Part shown: positions 1 to 8,295 of the stretch, one piece after another
Position numbering within the stretch: position 1 is the first letter of the stretch
Layout of the letters: every line of letters begins with the position of its first letter
Source: Nocardioides exalbidus
GTDB lineage: Bacteria > Actinomycetota > Actinomycetes > Propionibacteriales > Nocardioidaceae
Reading direction: 5' to 3'
DNA length: 64,000 bases
NCBI RefSeq assembly: GCF_900105585.1
Contig: NZ_FNRT01000002.1
Coordinates: 4,402,001-4,466,000 of the forward strand
Position numbers and translations under genes: made by a program
The notes under the pieces: model-generated
The model's database searches: none
What the model saw: only the letters and a program-made list of their open reading frames with translations
What the model was told of the DNA's origin: nothing

Positions 1-1
1 G

Positions 2-1354
2 TCGGTGACGCCCGACCCCGGTGTCATCGAGGTCAACATCCAGCCGACGCGCACGTGGGGCGAGCTGCGCGACCTCACCGAGAGCCTCTACGAGGACGCC
101 CGGCAGGTCGGCCTCGCGACGGAGAAGTTCGACACCGACGGCACCCACACCGGCACCGGCGGCGGCAACCACTTCACCCTCGGCGGCCCGACGTCCGCGG
201 ACTCCCCGCTGCTGCGCCGGCCCGCCCTGCTCCGGAGCCTGGTCACCTACTGGCAGCACCACCCGTCGCTGTCCTACGTCTTCAGCGGGCGCTTCATCGG
301 CCCGACGAGCCAGGCGCCCCGGGTCGACGAGGGCCGCCACGAGACGCTCTACGAGCTCGAGATCGCCTTCGCCGAGCTCGAGCGCACCACGCGCGAGGAC
401 GGCGAGGCCGCGCCCTGGCTCGTCGACCGGCTCTTCCGCCACCTGCTCACCGACGTCACCGGCAACACCCACCGCTCCGAGTTCTGCATCGACAAGCTCT
501 ACAGCCCCGACAGCGACCGCGGCCGCCTCGGGCTGCTGGAGCTGCGCGGCTTCGAGATGCCGCCGCACCCGCGGATGGCACTGGTGCAGGCTGCTCTCCT
601 CCGCGCGCTCGTGGCGCGATTCTGGTCGGAGCCCTACACCGGGCCGCTGGTGCGGTGGGGCACGCGGCTCCACGACACCTTCCTGCTGCCCGCCTTCGCG
701 ATGGCCGACCTCGAGGACGTCGTGCGCGAGACCAACGACCACCTCGGTGAGGGTGCGCCGCACTTCGACCCGGCCTGGCTCGAGCCCTTCTGGGAGTTCC
801 GCTTCCCGCGGCTCGGCGAGACCACCGTCGCCGGCGTCGGCCTCGAGCTGCGCGGGGCCGTCGAGCCGTGGCACGTGCTCGGCGAGGAGGTGTCGCTGGG
901 CGGCACGTCGCGCTACGTCGACTCCTCGGTCGAGCGGGTGCAGGTCGCCGCCACCGGGCTGGTCGAGGGTCGCCACGTCGTGACCTGCAACGGCGTACCC
1001 GTCCCGATGCGCAGCCTCGACGGCCGCGCCGTCGGCGGGGTCCGCTACCGCGCATGGGCGCCGTACTCCTCGCTCCACCCCACCATCGGCATCCACTCCC
1101 CGCTCACCTTCGACCTGGTCGACACGTGGAGCAGCCGCTCGCTCGGCGGCTTCACCTACCACGTCGCGCACCCGGGCGGCCGCAGCTATGACGACCACCC
1201 CGTCAACGCGATGGCGGCCGAGGCCCGCCGGGCGTCGCGGTTCGAGGCGCTGGGCCACACGAGCGGCCGGATGGAGGTGGGTCCGCTCCCCGACCGCGGC
1301 GTGGAATATCCAGCAACGCTGGACCTGCGTCGCCACCTCCCCGGAGATCGTTAG
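2..1354 (+). CDS. DUF2126 / transglutaminase-like protein, C-terminal part (5' truncated)
   Basis: This is the last 450 codons of a gene that begins before the window. The first in-frame residues (SVTPDPGVIEVNIQPT) match the conserved motif of the C-terminal DUF2126 region, which in full-length members (roughly 1,100 residues) follows an N-terminal transglutaminase-like peptidase domain. The visible part holds no other recognised domain. It ends in TAG, which also forms the start of a -10 hexamer for the next gene. The family is repeatedly found beside circularly permuted ATP-grasp/alpha-E proteins and small transglutaminases, exactly as here, and has been proposed to act in a peptide-ligation or peptide-modification system. 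That role is inference and no substrate is known. Confidence 0.88.
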   Translation, partial: SVTPDPGVIEVNIQPTRTWGELRDLTESLYEDARQVGLATEKFDTDGTHTGTGGGNHFTLGGPTSADSPLLRRPALLRSLVTYWQHHPSLSYVFSGRFIGPTSQAPRVDEGRHETLYELEIAFAELERTTREDGEAAPWLVDRLFRHLLTDVTGNTHRSEFCIDKLYSPDSDRGRLGLLELRGFEMPPHPRMALVQAALLRALVARFWSEPYTGPLVRWGTRLHDTFLLPAFAMADLEDVVRETNDHLGEGAPHFDPAWLEPFWEFRFPRLGETTVAGVGLELRGAVEPWHVLGEEVSLGGTSRYVDSSVERVQVAATGLVEGRHVVTCNGVPVPMRSLDGRAVGGVRYRAWAPYSSLHPTIGIHSPLTFDLVDTWSSRSLGGFTYHVAHPGGRSYDDHPVNAMAAEARRASRFEALGHTSGRMEVGPLPDRGVEYPATLDLRRHLPGDR

Positions 1355-1357
1355 GGT
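1352..1357 (+). promoter_or_regulatory. -10 hexamer TAGGGT, leaderless geometry
   Basis: TAGGGT lies exactly 6 nt before the GTG start at 1364, so transcription would begin on the start codon. The first three bases are the TAG stop of the preceding gene. No convincing -35 is visible. Confidence 0.45.
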
Positions 1358-1363
1358 TCGCGG

Positions 1364-3913
1364 GTGAGCGTCCCGGCCAGTGTCCCCGTGAGCGATCCCG
1401 GCACGGGTGCGCTCACGGACTACCGCGCCCTCGCCGGTGCGGCGGGCGGCCCGGACGAGTGGTACGACGACGCCGGCCGGCTGCGGCCCGAGCAGGAGCC
1501 GGTCACCTCCGCGATCGACGCACTGGGCCTGCCCGGCCTGCTCGCCGCCCGCGCCGAGGCGCGCCGGCTGGTGGACGACGACGGCATCCGCTACGGACCC
1601 GCCGGACCCGACCAGTCCAACGACGAGCCCGAGCGCGGCCGCAGCTGGCTGATCGACCCGCTCCCGGTCGTGATCGGTGCGGGCGAGTGGGCCGGCCTCG
1701 AGGCCGCCGTGCGCCAGCGCGCCCGCCTGCTGCAGCTCCTCCACGACGACCTCTACGGACCGCGGCGGCTGCTCGCCGAGCGCGTCGTGCCCGCGGACGT
1801 CGTGCTCGGCCACCCCGGCTTCGTCCGCGCCGTCGACGGCATCGCGCACCAGCGGCTCGTGCTGACCGCGACCGACCTCGCCCGCGGCGCCGGCGGCGAC
1901 TGGACCGTCATCGCCGACAAGACGGCCGCGCCCGCGGGTGCGGGCTACGCGATGGCCAACCGCCGCGTCACGAGCCGCGTGCTCGGGTCGGTGCACCGCC
2001 GTGCGTCGCTGGCCCGGCTGCGCGGCTTCTTCGACACGATGGCCCAGGCCCTCGGCGCGGCGGCGCCCGGCGACGTGGACGTGCCGCGCGTCGCCCTGCT
2101 GACGCCCGGCACCGGCTCCGAGACGTCCTACGACCAGGCGTTCCTCGCCACGCTGCTCGGCTTCCCGCTCGTCGAGGGCGACGACCTCCACGTGCGCGAC
2201 GGCCGCGTCTGGATCCGCAGCACCGGGCGCCGGGAGCCGGTCGACGTCGTCGTACGCCGGGTGGATGCCGAGTTCTGCGATCCGCTCGAGCTGCGCGGCG
2301 ACTCCCAGCTCGGGCTGCCCGGGCTGGTCGAGGCCACGCGCCGCGGCGCCGTCCGGCTGGCGAACCCGCTCGGCTCCGGGGTCCTCGAGAACGCCGGGCT
2401 GGCGCCCTACCTCCCTGCGATCGCGCGGCGGCTCCTCGACGAGGACCTGGCGCTACCCTCGGCGCCGACCTGGTGGTGCGGTGACCCGCTGGGCCTCTCC
2501 CACGTCCTCGCCCACCTCGACCGGCTCGTGGTCAAGCCGATCGCGCGCGGTCCGGTCGTGGCCGCCCGCTTCGGTTGGGAGCTCTCCGCCGCCGAGCGTG
2601 ACGACCTGCGCCGCGAGGTGGAGGCGCGGCCGTGGGCGTGGGTGGGCCAGGAGCCCGTCGCGATGTCGACCGCGCCCGTCGTCACCCGTGCGGGGCTCGC
2701 CCCCGGGCGCTTCGTGCTGCGCACCTTCGGCGTCGCCCGCGGCGACGACCACCACGTGATGCCGGGTGGCCTCGGCCGGGTCAACACGTCGGCCGACTCG
2801 ATGCTCGTCTCCAACGCCAGTGGCGCGCTCGCGAAGGACGTGTGGGTGCTGACCGACGAGCCGTCCGGCGTGCGCGGCTGGGCGGCTCCCGATCCGGCGA
2901 CGCAACCCGCGCTCGTCCGGCTCCAGCGGCGGACGGCGGTCGCACCGCGTGTCGCCGACAACCTCTTCTGGGTCGGTCGCTACGCCGAGCGCGCCGAGGG
3001 CGTGGCCCGCCTGCTGCGGGTGGCCGACGACCTCGCAGAGGACCACGCAGGGCGGCCCGGGACCCCGGGCGCGGACACCACCGACGTGATGGTGCAGGCG
3101 GCCGTGGCGCTGACCGGGATCCAGGCGCAGCCGGGCCAGGGGTCGGTCGACCACCTGCGCGCGATGGTGGGCCGGCCGCACCGGGTCGGCACCGTCGCGC
3201 ACGCCACCCACCGCCTCGTGGCCGCCGCCGACAACGTCCGCGACCAGCTGTCCCAGGACATCTGGCACGTGTTGTCCCGGCTGAGCCGCACGCTGGTCGC
3301 GCCGACTGCCGGTGATGCCCCGCTGCGCCTCCAGCTCGACACCGTGCTGGAGTCGCTCCTGGCCGTCGCCGGCGTCGTGCACGAGAGCATGGTGCGCGAC
3401 CAGACGTGGGGCTTCCTCGACGGCGGCATCCGGGTCGAGCGCGCCCAGCACACGGTCGCGCTGCTGCGGGCGACGCTCGCGGTGGAGCGGCCGCCGGTCA
3501 TCGACGGCCAGGTCACCGAGTCGGTGCTGGAGGCGTGCGAGAGCATCCTCACCCACCGGCGGCGGACGGCGTCGGGCGAGGGCCCGGCGTGGCCGATCCA
3601 CTCCGCGATCTCGCTGCTGCTCGTCGACGTGGGCAACCCGCGGTCGGTGGCGTTCCAGGTGGCGCGCCTGGGCGAGGCGTTGCGGCTGGCCGACGACGAC
3701 CTGCTCGTCCACCGGGCCGACGAGCTCGGCGCGCACCTCGCGGGCCTCGACCTCGTCGAGGTGTGCGCGGGCGACCGGGCGGGCCTCCGGACGGTGCTCG
3801 GCACCGTCGAGGAGACGCTGCGCTCGATCTCGACCGACCTCACCACGCGCCACTTCCGGCGCAAGCCCACCCAGCGGGTGCTGCTCGGCGACTGGGCGAG
3901 GACGCGCGGATGA
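1364..3913 (+). CDS. Circularly permuted ATP-grasp protein fused to alpha-E domain
   Basis: 849 residues. The N-terminal ~500 residues match the circularly permuted type 2 ATP-grasp family (DUF404/DUF407), with the DP-rich segment RSWLIDPLPVVI and the late HHVMPGGLGRV segment. The C-terminal ~320 residues are an alpha-E helical domain, recognisable from DNLFWVGRYAERAEGVARLL. In many genomes these are two adjacent genes; here they are one polypeptide. ATP-grasp enzymes make carboxylate-amine bonds, and this family has been predicted to ligate amino acids or peptides together with the transglutaminase partners encoded on both sides. The GTG start is chosen because a TAGGGT hexamer lies 6 nt upstream. 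The stop overlaps the next start (ATGA), indicating coupling. Confidence 0.9.
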   Translation: MSVPASVPVSDPGTGALTDYRALAGAAGGPDEWYDDAGRLRPEQEPVTSAIDALGLPGLLAARAEARRLVDDDGIRYGPAGPDQSNDEPERGRSWLIDPLPVVIGAGEWAGLEAAVRQRARLLQLLHDDLYGPRRLLAERVVPADVVLGHPGFVRAVDGIAHQRLVLTATDLARGAGGDWTVIADKTAAPAGAGYAMANRRVTSRVLGSVHRRASLARLRGFFDTMAQALGAAAPGDVDVPRVALLTPGTGSETSYDQAFLATLLGFPLVEGDDLHVRDGRVWIRSTGRREPVDVVVRRVDAEFCDPLELRGDSQLGLPGLVEATRRGAVRLANPLGSGVLENAGLAPYLPAIARRLLDEDLALPSAPTWWCGDPLGLSHVLAHLDRLVVKPIARGPVVAARFGWELSAAERDDLRREVEARPWAWVGQEPVAMSTAPVVTRAGLAPGRFVLRTFGVARGDDHHVMPGGLGRVNTSADSMLVSNASGALAKDVWVLTDEPSGVRGWAAPDPATQPALVRLQRRTAVAPRVADNLFWVGRYAERAEGVARLLRVADDLAEDHAGRPGTPGADTTDVMVQAAVALTGIQAQPGQGSVDHLRAMVGRPHRVGTVAHATHRLVAAADNVRDQLSQDIWHVLSRLSRTLVAPTAGDAPLRLQLDTVLESLLAVAGVVHESMVRDQTWGFLDGGIRVERAQHTVALLRATLAVERPPVIDGQVTESVLEACESILTHRRRTASGEGPAWPIHSAISLLLVDVGNPRSVAFQVARLGEALRLADDDLLVHRADELGAHLAGLDLVEVCAGDRAGLRTVLGTVEETLRSISTDLTTRHFRRKPTQRVLLGDWARTRG

Positions 3914-4824
3914 GCCGCCAGGGGCCCGAGGACTTCGTCCCCCGCAGCTACGAGGTGCGGCATCGGACGACGTACACCTACTCCGGCGACGTCACGACCT
4001 GCTATGAGCGGGGGTTCCTGCGACCGCGCGAGACGCCCTCGCAGCGGGTCGTCGGCAACGAGGTCCGCATCTCTCCCGAGCCGCACCTGGTCAGCGAGCA
4101 CACCGACCACTTCGGCAACCGCAGCTTCTACGTCGAGGTCCGCTCGCCGCACCAGGTGCTCGAGGTGACCAAGACGAGCGTCGTGCACGTCGACTGGCCC
4201 GAGGTCGACCTGGACGCGCTCGACCGATGGACCGTCGGGTCCGCGGCCGCGGAGGTCGCCCGCACCGGTGACCCGGTCGCGGTGTCCGACCACCTCCTGC
4301 CGTCGCCGCTGGTGGAGGTCGACGACGCCGTCCGGGCGTACGCCGCGCTGCACCTCGCGCCGGAGCGCCCGCTGGGCGAGGCGCTGGTCGGGCTCACCCA
4401 CGCGATCTTCGGCGACTTCGACTACCGGCCCGGGACCACCAACGTCCGCACCACGTTGCAGGAGCTGCTCGAGGAGCGGCGCGGGGTGTGCCAGGACTTC
4501 ACCCACCTCGCCCTCGGCTGCCTGCGCGCGGCCGGGCTGCCCGGCCGCTACGTCAGCGGCTACCTCGAGACCGCTCCCCCGCCCGGGAAGGAGAAGCTCG
4601 AGGGCGCCGACGCGTCGCACGCGTGGGCCTCGGTGCTGGTGCCGGGCGGGTCGTGGGTGGACCTCGACCCGACCAACGACCACCTCGCGGACAGCCGCTA
4701 CGTCGTCACCGCCTGGGGCCGCGACTTCCGCGACGTCTCGCCGCTCAAGGGCGTGATCTACACCGAGTCGACGAGCTCGACCCTCGACGTCGGCGTCGAC
4801 GTGACCCGCCTGCCCGAGCTCTGA
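3910..4824 (+). CDS. Transglutaminase family protein with bacterial N-terminal domain
   Basis: 304 residues, ATG overlapping the upstream TGA. An N-terminal beta domain (residues ~13-100, starting YEVRHRTTYTYSGDV) is followed by a transglutaminase-like core with the full triad: Cys194 in RGVCQDFTHLALG, His237 in DASHAWASV and Asp253 in VDLDPTND. The fold is a papain-like cysteine peptidase or amidase. Together with the ATP-grasp/alpha-E protein and the DUF2126 protein it forms a three-gene plus-strand operon. The set resembles predicted peptide-synthesis-and-processing clusters, but no substrate peptide gene is visible nearby. No signal peptide, so probably cytoplasmic. Confidence 0.9.
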   Translation: MSRQGPEDFVPRSYEVRHRTTYTYSGDVTTCYERGFLRPRETPSQRVVGNEVRISPEPHLVSEHTDHFGNRSFYVEVRSPHQVLEVTKTSVVHVDWPEVDLDALDRWTVGSAAAEVARTGDPVAVSDHLLPSPLVEVDDAVRAYAALHLAPERPLGEALVGLTHAIFGDFDYRPGTTNVRTTLQELLEERRGVCQDFTHLALGCLRAAGLPGRYVSGYLETAPPPGKEKLEGADASHAWASVLVPGGSWVDLDPTNDHLADSRYVVTAWGRDFRDVSPLKGVIYTESTSSTLDVGVDVTRLPEL

Positions 4825-4837
4825 GCGCCCGTCCGGC

Positions 4838-5662
4838 TCAGCGGATCTGGGTCAGCGCCAGCCCGTCGTCGGCGGGGAGCCGCGGGTCGACGGTTGCGCC
4901 GACCTGCACCGACAGCAGCGCGGCACGTCCGCCGAGGACCGACAAGAACGCGGTGTCGGCCGCGTCGCGACCGGTGGCGATGCGCACGAGCGACCCGCGC
5001 GGGGCCAGGCCGGTGCCGTCGACGACGTACCACTGACCGTCGATGGCCACCTCCGCCACCGCGTGGAAGTCCATCGGTGCGAGACCGGGCGCGTAGACGG
5101 AGACGAGGCGAGCCGGCACGTCGAGGGCACGCAGCATCGCGATGACGACGTGCGCGGTGTCGCGGCACACGCCGCGGCGGCTGAGGTAGGTGTCGAGGGC
5201 GCCGTCGAGGGGGCCGCTGCTGCCGGGCGCGTAGGTGATGTGGGTCAGCGTCCACTGCACGACGGCCTGCACGAGCTCCTGGCCGGCGAGGTCGCCGAAG
5301 AGGTCGTGCGCGATCGGAGCCAGGCGGTCGGAGTCGCCGTAGCGGCTGGGCCGGGTCAGCTCGATCGACTCGACCTCGGTGACGGGCTCGGGCGGCGCGC
5401 CCAGCGGGACCACCGCGTCGTACTGCACGACGAGGGTGCCCACCGGGGCGGACGGGATGCGGTGCAGGCGGGTCCCGTCGTCGGCCAGGAGCTCGGTCGG
5501 CTCGACGGGACCGGCGTCGGACGTCACCGTGAGCGACTCCGACGTCGGCGACCGGTCGGCCGAGACCGCGATCGAGAGGACGAGGTCGGCGGGCTCGGTG
5601 ACCTGCAGGCGGATCGTGCTCGTGACGGTGCGGGTGAGGTCGTCGAGGGCCGGGTCCGCCAT
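4838..5662 (-). CDS. Short transglutaminase-like cysteine peptidase
   Basis: 274 residues. The C-terminal half carries the transglutaminase triad: Cys in SRRGVCRDTAHVVIAML, His in PMDFHAVAEV and Asp in WYVVDGTGLAPRG. The N-terminal half is a beta-rich domain without a clear name. The ATG shares one base with the ispG stop (TGATG), so it is the last gene of the minus-strand ispG unit and converges on the plus-strand transglutaminase at 3910-4824 with a 13-bp gap. The long open frame running through from the right is not used: the reading frame before this ATG is antisense shadow of ispG. Substrate unknown; it may work with the neighbouring ATP-grasp system. Confidence 0.82.
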   Translation of the reverse strand: MADPALDDLTRTVTSTIRLQVTEPADLVLSIAVSADRSPTSESLTVTSDAGPVEPTELLADDGTRLHRIPSAPVGTLVVQYDAVVPLGAPPEPVTEVESIELTRPSRYGDSDRLAPIAHDLFGDLAGQELVQAVVQWTLTHITYAPGSSGPLDGALDTYLSRRGVCRDTAHVVIAMLRALDVPARLVSVYAPGLAPMDFHAVAEVAIDGQWYVVDGTGLAPRGSLVRIATGRDAADTAFLSVLGGRAALLSVQVGATVDPRLPADDGLALTQIR

Positions 5663-6813
5663 CAGCTGACGCTGACCGTGGCCTCGGCGCCGTCGACCGG
5701 CTCCATGCCCTCGGCGATGCGCAGGGCCTCCTCGATGAGGGTCTCCACGATCTGCGACTCGGGGACGGTCTTGATGACCTCTCCCTTGACGAAGATCTGG
5801 CCCTTGCCGTTGCCCGAGGCGACGCCGAGGTCGGCCTCGCGGGCCTCGCCCGGACCGTTGACGACGCAGCCCATGACGGCGACGCGCAGCGGCACCTCCA
5901 TGCCCTCGAGGCCGGCCGTGACCTGCTCGGCGAGGGTGTAGACGTCGACCTGCGCGCGACCGCAGGAGGGGCACGAGACGATCTCGAGGCGGCGCGGCTT
6001 GAGGTTGAGCGACTCCAGGATCTGGATGCCGACCTTGACCTCCTCGACCGGCGGGGCCGAGAGCGAGACGCGGATCGTGTCGCCGATGCCCTGGCTCAGC
6101 AGGTGGCCGAAGGCGACCGACGACTTGATCGTGCCCTGGAACGCCGGGCCGGCCTCGGTGACGCCGAGGTGCAGCGGCCAGTCGCCGGCCTCGGCGAGCA
6201 GCTCGTAGGCGCGGACCATGACGACCGGGTCGTTGTGCTTGACCGAGATCTTGAAGTCGTGGAAGTCGTGCTCCTCGAAGAGGCTGGCCTCCCAGACCGC
6301 GGACTCGACGAGCGCCTCGGGCGTGGCCTTGCCGTACTTGTCGAGGATCCGCTTGTCGAGCGAGCCCGCGTTGACGCCGATGCGGATCGAGGTGCCGCGG
6401 TCCTTGGCGGCCTTCGCGATCTCCTTGACCTGGTCGTCGAACTTGCGGATGTTGCCCGGGTTGACCCGGACGGCCGCACAGCCGGCGTCGATCGCCGCGA
6501 AGACGTACTTCGGTTGGAAGTGGATGTCGGCGATGACCGGGATCTGCGACTTGGTCGCGATCGCCGGCAGGGCGTCGGCGTCGTCCTGGCTCGGGCACGC
6601 CACCCGCACGATGTCGCAGCCCGACGCGGTCAGCTCGGCGATCTGCTGGAGCGTGGCGTTGATGTCGGACGTGAGGGTCGTGGTCATCGACTGCACCGAG
6701 ATCGGCGACTCGCTGCCGACCCCGACGGAGCCCACCTTGATCTGGCGGGTCTTGCGGCGCGGGGCCAGGACGGGGGGCGGGAGCGCGGGCATGCCCAGAC
6801 CGACGGAAGTCAT
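5662..6813 (-). CDS. ispG: 4-hydroxy-3-methylbut-2-en-1-yl diphosphate synthase
   Basis: 383 residues, the usual size for bacterial IspG (GcpE). It converts 2-C-methyl-D-erythritol 2,4-cyclodiphosphate to HMBPP, the penultimate step of the MEP isoprenoid pathway, with a [4Fe-4S] cluster. The N-terminal TIM-barrel is clear (VGVGSESPISVQSMTTT, DIHFQPKYVFAA, NAGSLD). The cluster ligands are the two Cys in SCPSCGRAQ and the Cys in MGCVVNGPGEA, the latter followed by the conserved Glu. It follows dxr and rseP on the same strand, a widespread order. A TACGAT hexamer 6 nt before the ATG suggests its own leaderless transcript; GGAG in the spacer could also act as a weak Shine-Dalgarno. Confidence 0.97.
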   Translation of the reverse strand: MTSVGLGMPALPPPVLAPRRKTRQIKVGSVGVGSESPISVQSMTTTLTSDINATLQQIAELTASGCDIVRVACPSQDDADALPAIATKSQIPVIADIHFQPKYVFAAIDAGCAAVRVNPGNIRKFDDQVKEIAKAAKDRGTSIRIGVNAGSLDKRILDKYGKATPEALVESAVWEASLFEEHDFHDFKISVKHNDPVVMVRAYELLAEAGDWPLHLGVTEAGPAFQGTIKSSVAFGHLLSQGIGDTIRVSLSAPPVEEVKVGIQILESLNLKPRRLEIVSCPSCGRAQVDVYTLAEQVTAGLEGMEVPLRVAVMGCVVNGPGEAREADLGVASGNGKGQIFVKGEVIKTVPESQIVETLIEEALRIAEGMEPVDGAEATVSVS

Positions 6814-6819
6814 GTCTCC

Positions 6820-6825
6820 ATCGTA
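6820..6825 (-). promoter_or_regulatory. -10 hexamer TACGAT before ispG
   Basis: On the minus strand TACGAT is followed by 6 nt (GGAGAC) and then ATG, fitting transcription from the first base of the start codon. Confidence 0.45.
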
Positions 6826-6876
6826 CGGGCCGAGGTGTCGGATCCTCGCTCCGGTGCGACCGGCTCGGGGCGGGGC

Positions 6877-6912
6877 GTGAGCCACCTTCGGGCGCCGCCG
6901 GACGTGGCTCAC
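6877..6912 (-). terminator. Inverted repeat downstream of rseP
   Basis: Perfect 9-bp arms GTGAGCCAC (6877-6885) and GTGGCTCAC (6904-6912) with an 18-nt loop, in the 116-bp gap between the rseP stop and the ispG start. No T-run follows, so intrinsic termination is plausible but not certain. Confidence 0.4.
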
Positions 6913-6929
6913 CCACCGCTCGGCGATGC

Positions 6930-8276
6930 TCAGCTCAGGCGGAGGGGTACGACGATGTCGGCCACGATCAGGACCACGCCCATCACCAGCATCGCGAGAC
7001 CCACGACGTAGGCGATCGGCAACAGCTTGGCGACGTCCACGTGCCCGGGGTCCGGGCGGCCGCGCAGGCGGGCGACGCCGCGCTTGAGGCCCTCGTAGAG
7101 CGCGCCGGCGATGTGGCCGCCGTCGAGCGGGAGGAGCGGCACGAAGTTGAACATGCCGATGAAGAAGTTGAAGCTCGCGATCAGGAAGAGCAACGTCACG
7201 AGCTTCTCGGTGAGGGGGAAGGCGTCGCTGGCCGCGGCCTCGCCGGCGAAGCGGCCGCCGCCGACGATCGAGACCGGGCTCTCGGGGTCGCGCTCCTGGA
7301 GACCGACAATCGCACGGCCGACCTCGTAGACCTTCACCGGCAGCTGGGCGAGGGCCTTCACCGTCTCGGCGGTCATCGTGCCCATCTGGTCCAGGGTGTA
7401 GATGGGGCCGCCGGTGGCGAGGTGGGTCTCGGGCTGCACGCCGAGGAAGCCGACCTCGGTCATCGTCTGGTCCTCGACGGACGTCTGGCGCAGCGTGACG
7501 GTGGTGTTGGTCTCGAGCGTCAGCGTCTGGTCGCCACGCCGGACCTCGATCACCGCGTCGCCGTCGGCGTTGTCGCGGATGAGCTGCTGGAAGCTGTCCC
7601 AGTCGCGGAACGGCGTGCCGTTGAAGCTCAGGATCTCGTCGCCGGGCTGGATCCCGGCCTCCGCGGCCGGCGACACCGGGTCGTCGGCGGTGCAGGCGCG
7701 ACCGGTCTCCTCGACCGGGATGACGCAGGACGGGATGGCGGCGACAGTGGGCTCGACGACCTCGTCGCGCGGGTTGCCGTAGGTCGCGAAGAGGAGCACG
7801 AAGAGGCCGAACGCGATGGCGAGGTTCACCATCGGGCCGCCCGCCATCACGATCGCCTTCTTCCACCACGGGAGGCGGTAGAAGAGCCGGTCGGTGTCGT
7901 GCTGCTTGACGTACTCCCACTCGGCGGCGCGGGCGTCGGAGATGAGCTGGGTGAACATCCCGGTGTTGGAGCGGCGAATCCGGTGGACCGGCTCGCCGTC
8001 CTCGTCGTAGGTCGTCTCCTCGACGAGGTCCTCCGCGCCCGGGGGCAGCATCCCGACGATCTTGACGTAGCCGCCGAGCGGGATGGCCTTGACGCCGTAC
8101 TCCGTGTCGCCGATCTGCTTGCTCCAGACCGTCGGCCCGAAGCCGATGAACCACTGCGGCACCTTGCACCCGAACTTCTTGGCCGGGAGGAGGTGGCCGA
8201 ACTCGTGCAACCCGATGGACACGAGGATCGCCACCACGAAGGTGACGACGCCCAGGGTGTAGAGGATCGGGGTCAC
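6930..8276 (-). CDS. rseP: Site-2 protease family zinc metallopeptidase (RIP/RseP)
   Basis: 448 residues. An intramembrane M50 peptidase: HEFGH zinc motif at residues 24-28 inside the first transmembrane segment, a PDZ domain in the middle (around PAAEAGIQPGDEILSFNGTP) and the LDG metal-ligand motif at 384-386 in a late transmembrane segment. These proteases cut membrane-anchored anti-sigma factors and signal-peptide remnants; the mycobacterial homologue Rip1 is the best-known relative. It lies between dxr and ispG, a frequently conserved position. The start has AAGGA 7-8 nt upstream. The extra stretch between the HEFGH segment and the PDZ domain is hydrophilic and typical of actinobacterial members. 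Confidence 0.95.
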   Translation of the reverse strand: MTPILYTLGVVTFVVAILVSIGLHEFGHLLPAKKFGCKVPQWFIGFGPTVWSKQIGDTEYGVKAIPLGGYVKIVGMLPPGAEDLVEETTYDEDGEPVHRIRRSNTGMFTQLISDARAAEWEYVKQHDTDRLFYRLPWWKKAIVMAGGPMVNLAIAFGLFVLLFATYGNPRDEVVEPTVAAIPSCVIPVEETGRACTADDPVSPAAEAGIQPGDEILSFNGTPFRDWDSFQQLIRDNADGDAVIEVRRGDQTLTLETNTTVTLRQTSVEDQTMTEVGFLGVQPETHLATGGPIYTLDQMGTMTAETVKALAQLPVKVYEVGRAIVGLQERDPESPVSIVGGGRFAGEAAASDAFPLTEKLVTLLFLIASFNFFIGMFNFVPLLPLDGGHIAGALYEGLKRGVARLRGRPDPGHVDVAKLLPIAYVVGLAMLVMGVVLIVADIVVPLRLS

Positions 8277-8295
8277 GAGGGGGTCCTTGCTGGGC

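Noticed and set aside
5663..6916. Continuous minus-strand frame that would fuse a long N-terminus to the short transglutaminase
   Set aside because: That stretch is out of frame with, and fully overlaps, ispG on the same strand. The ATG at 5662 in TGATG context is the real start.
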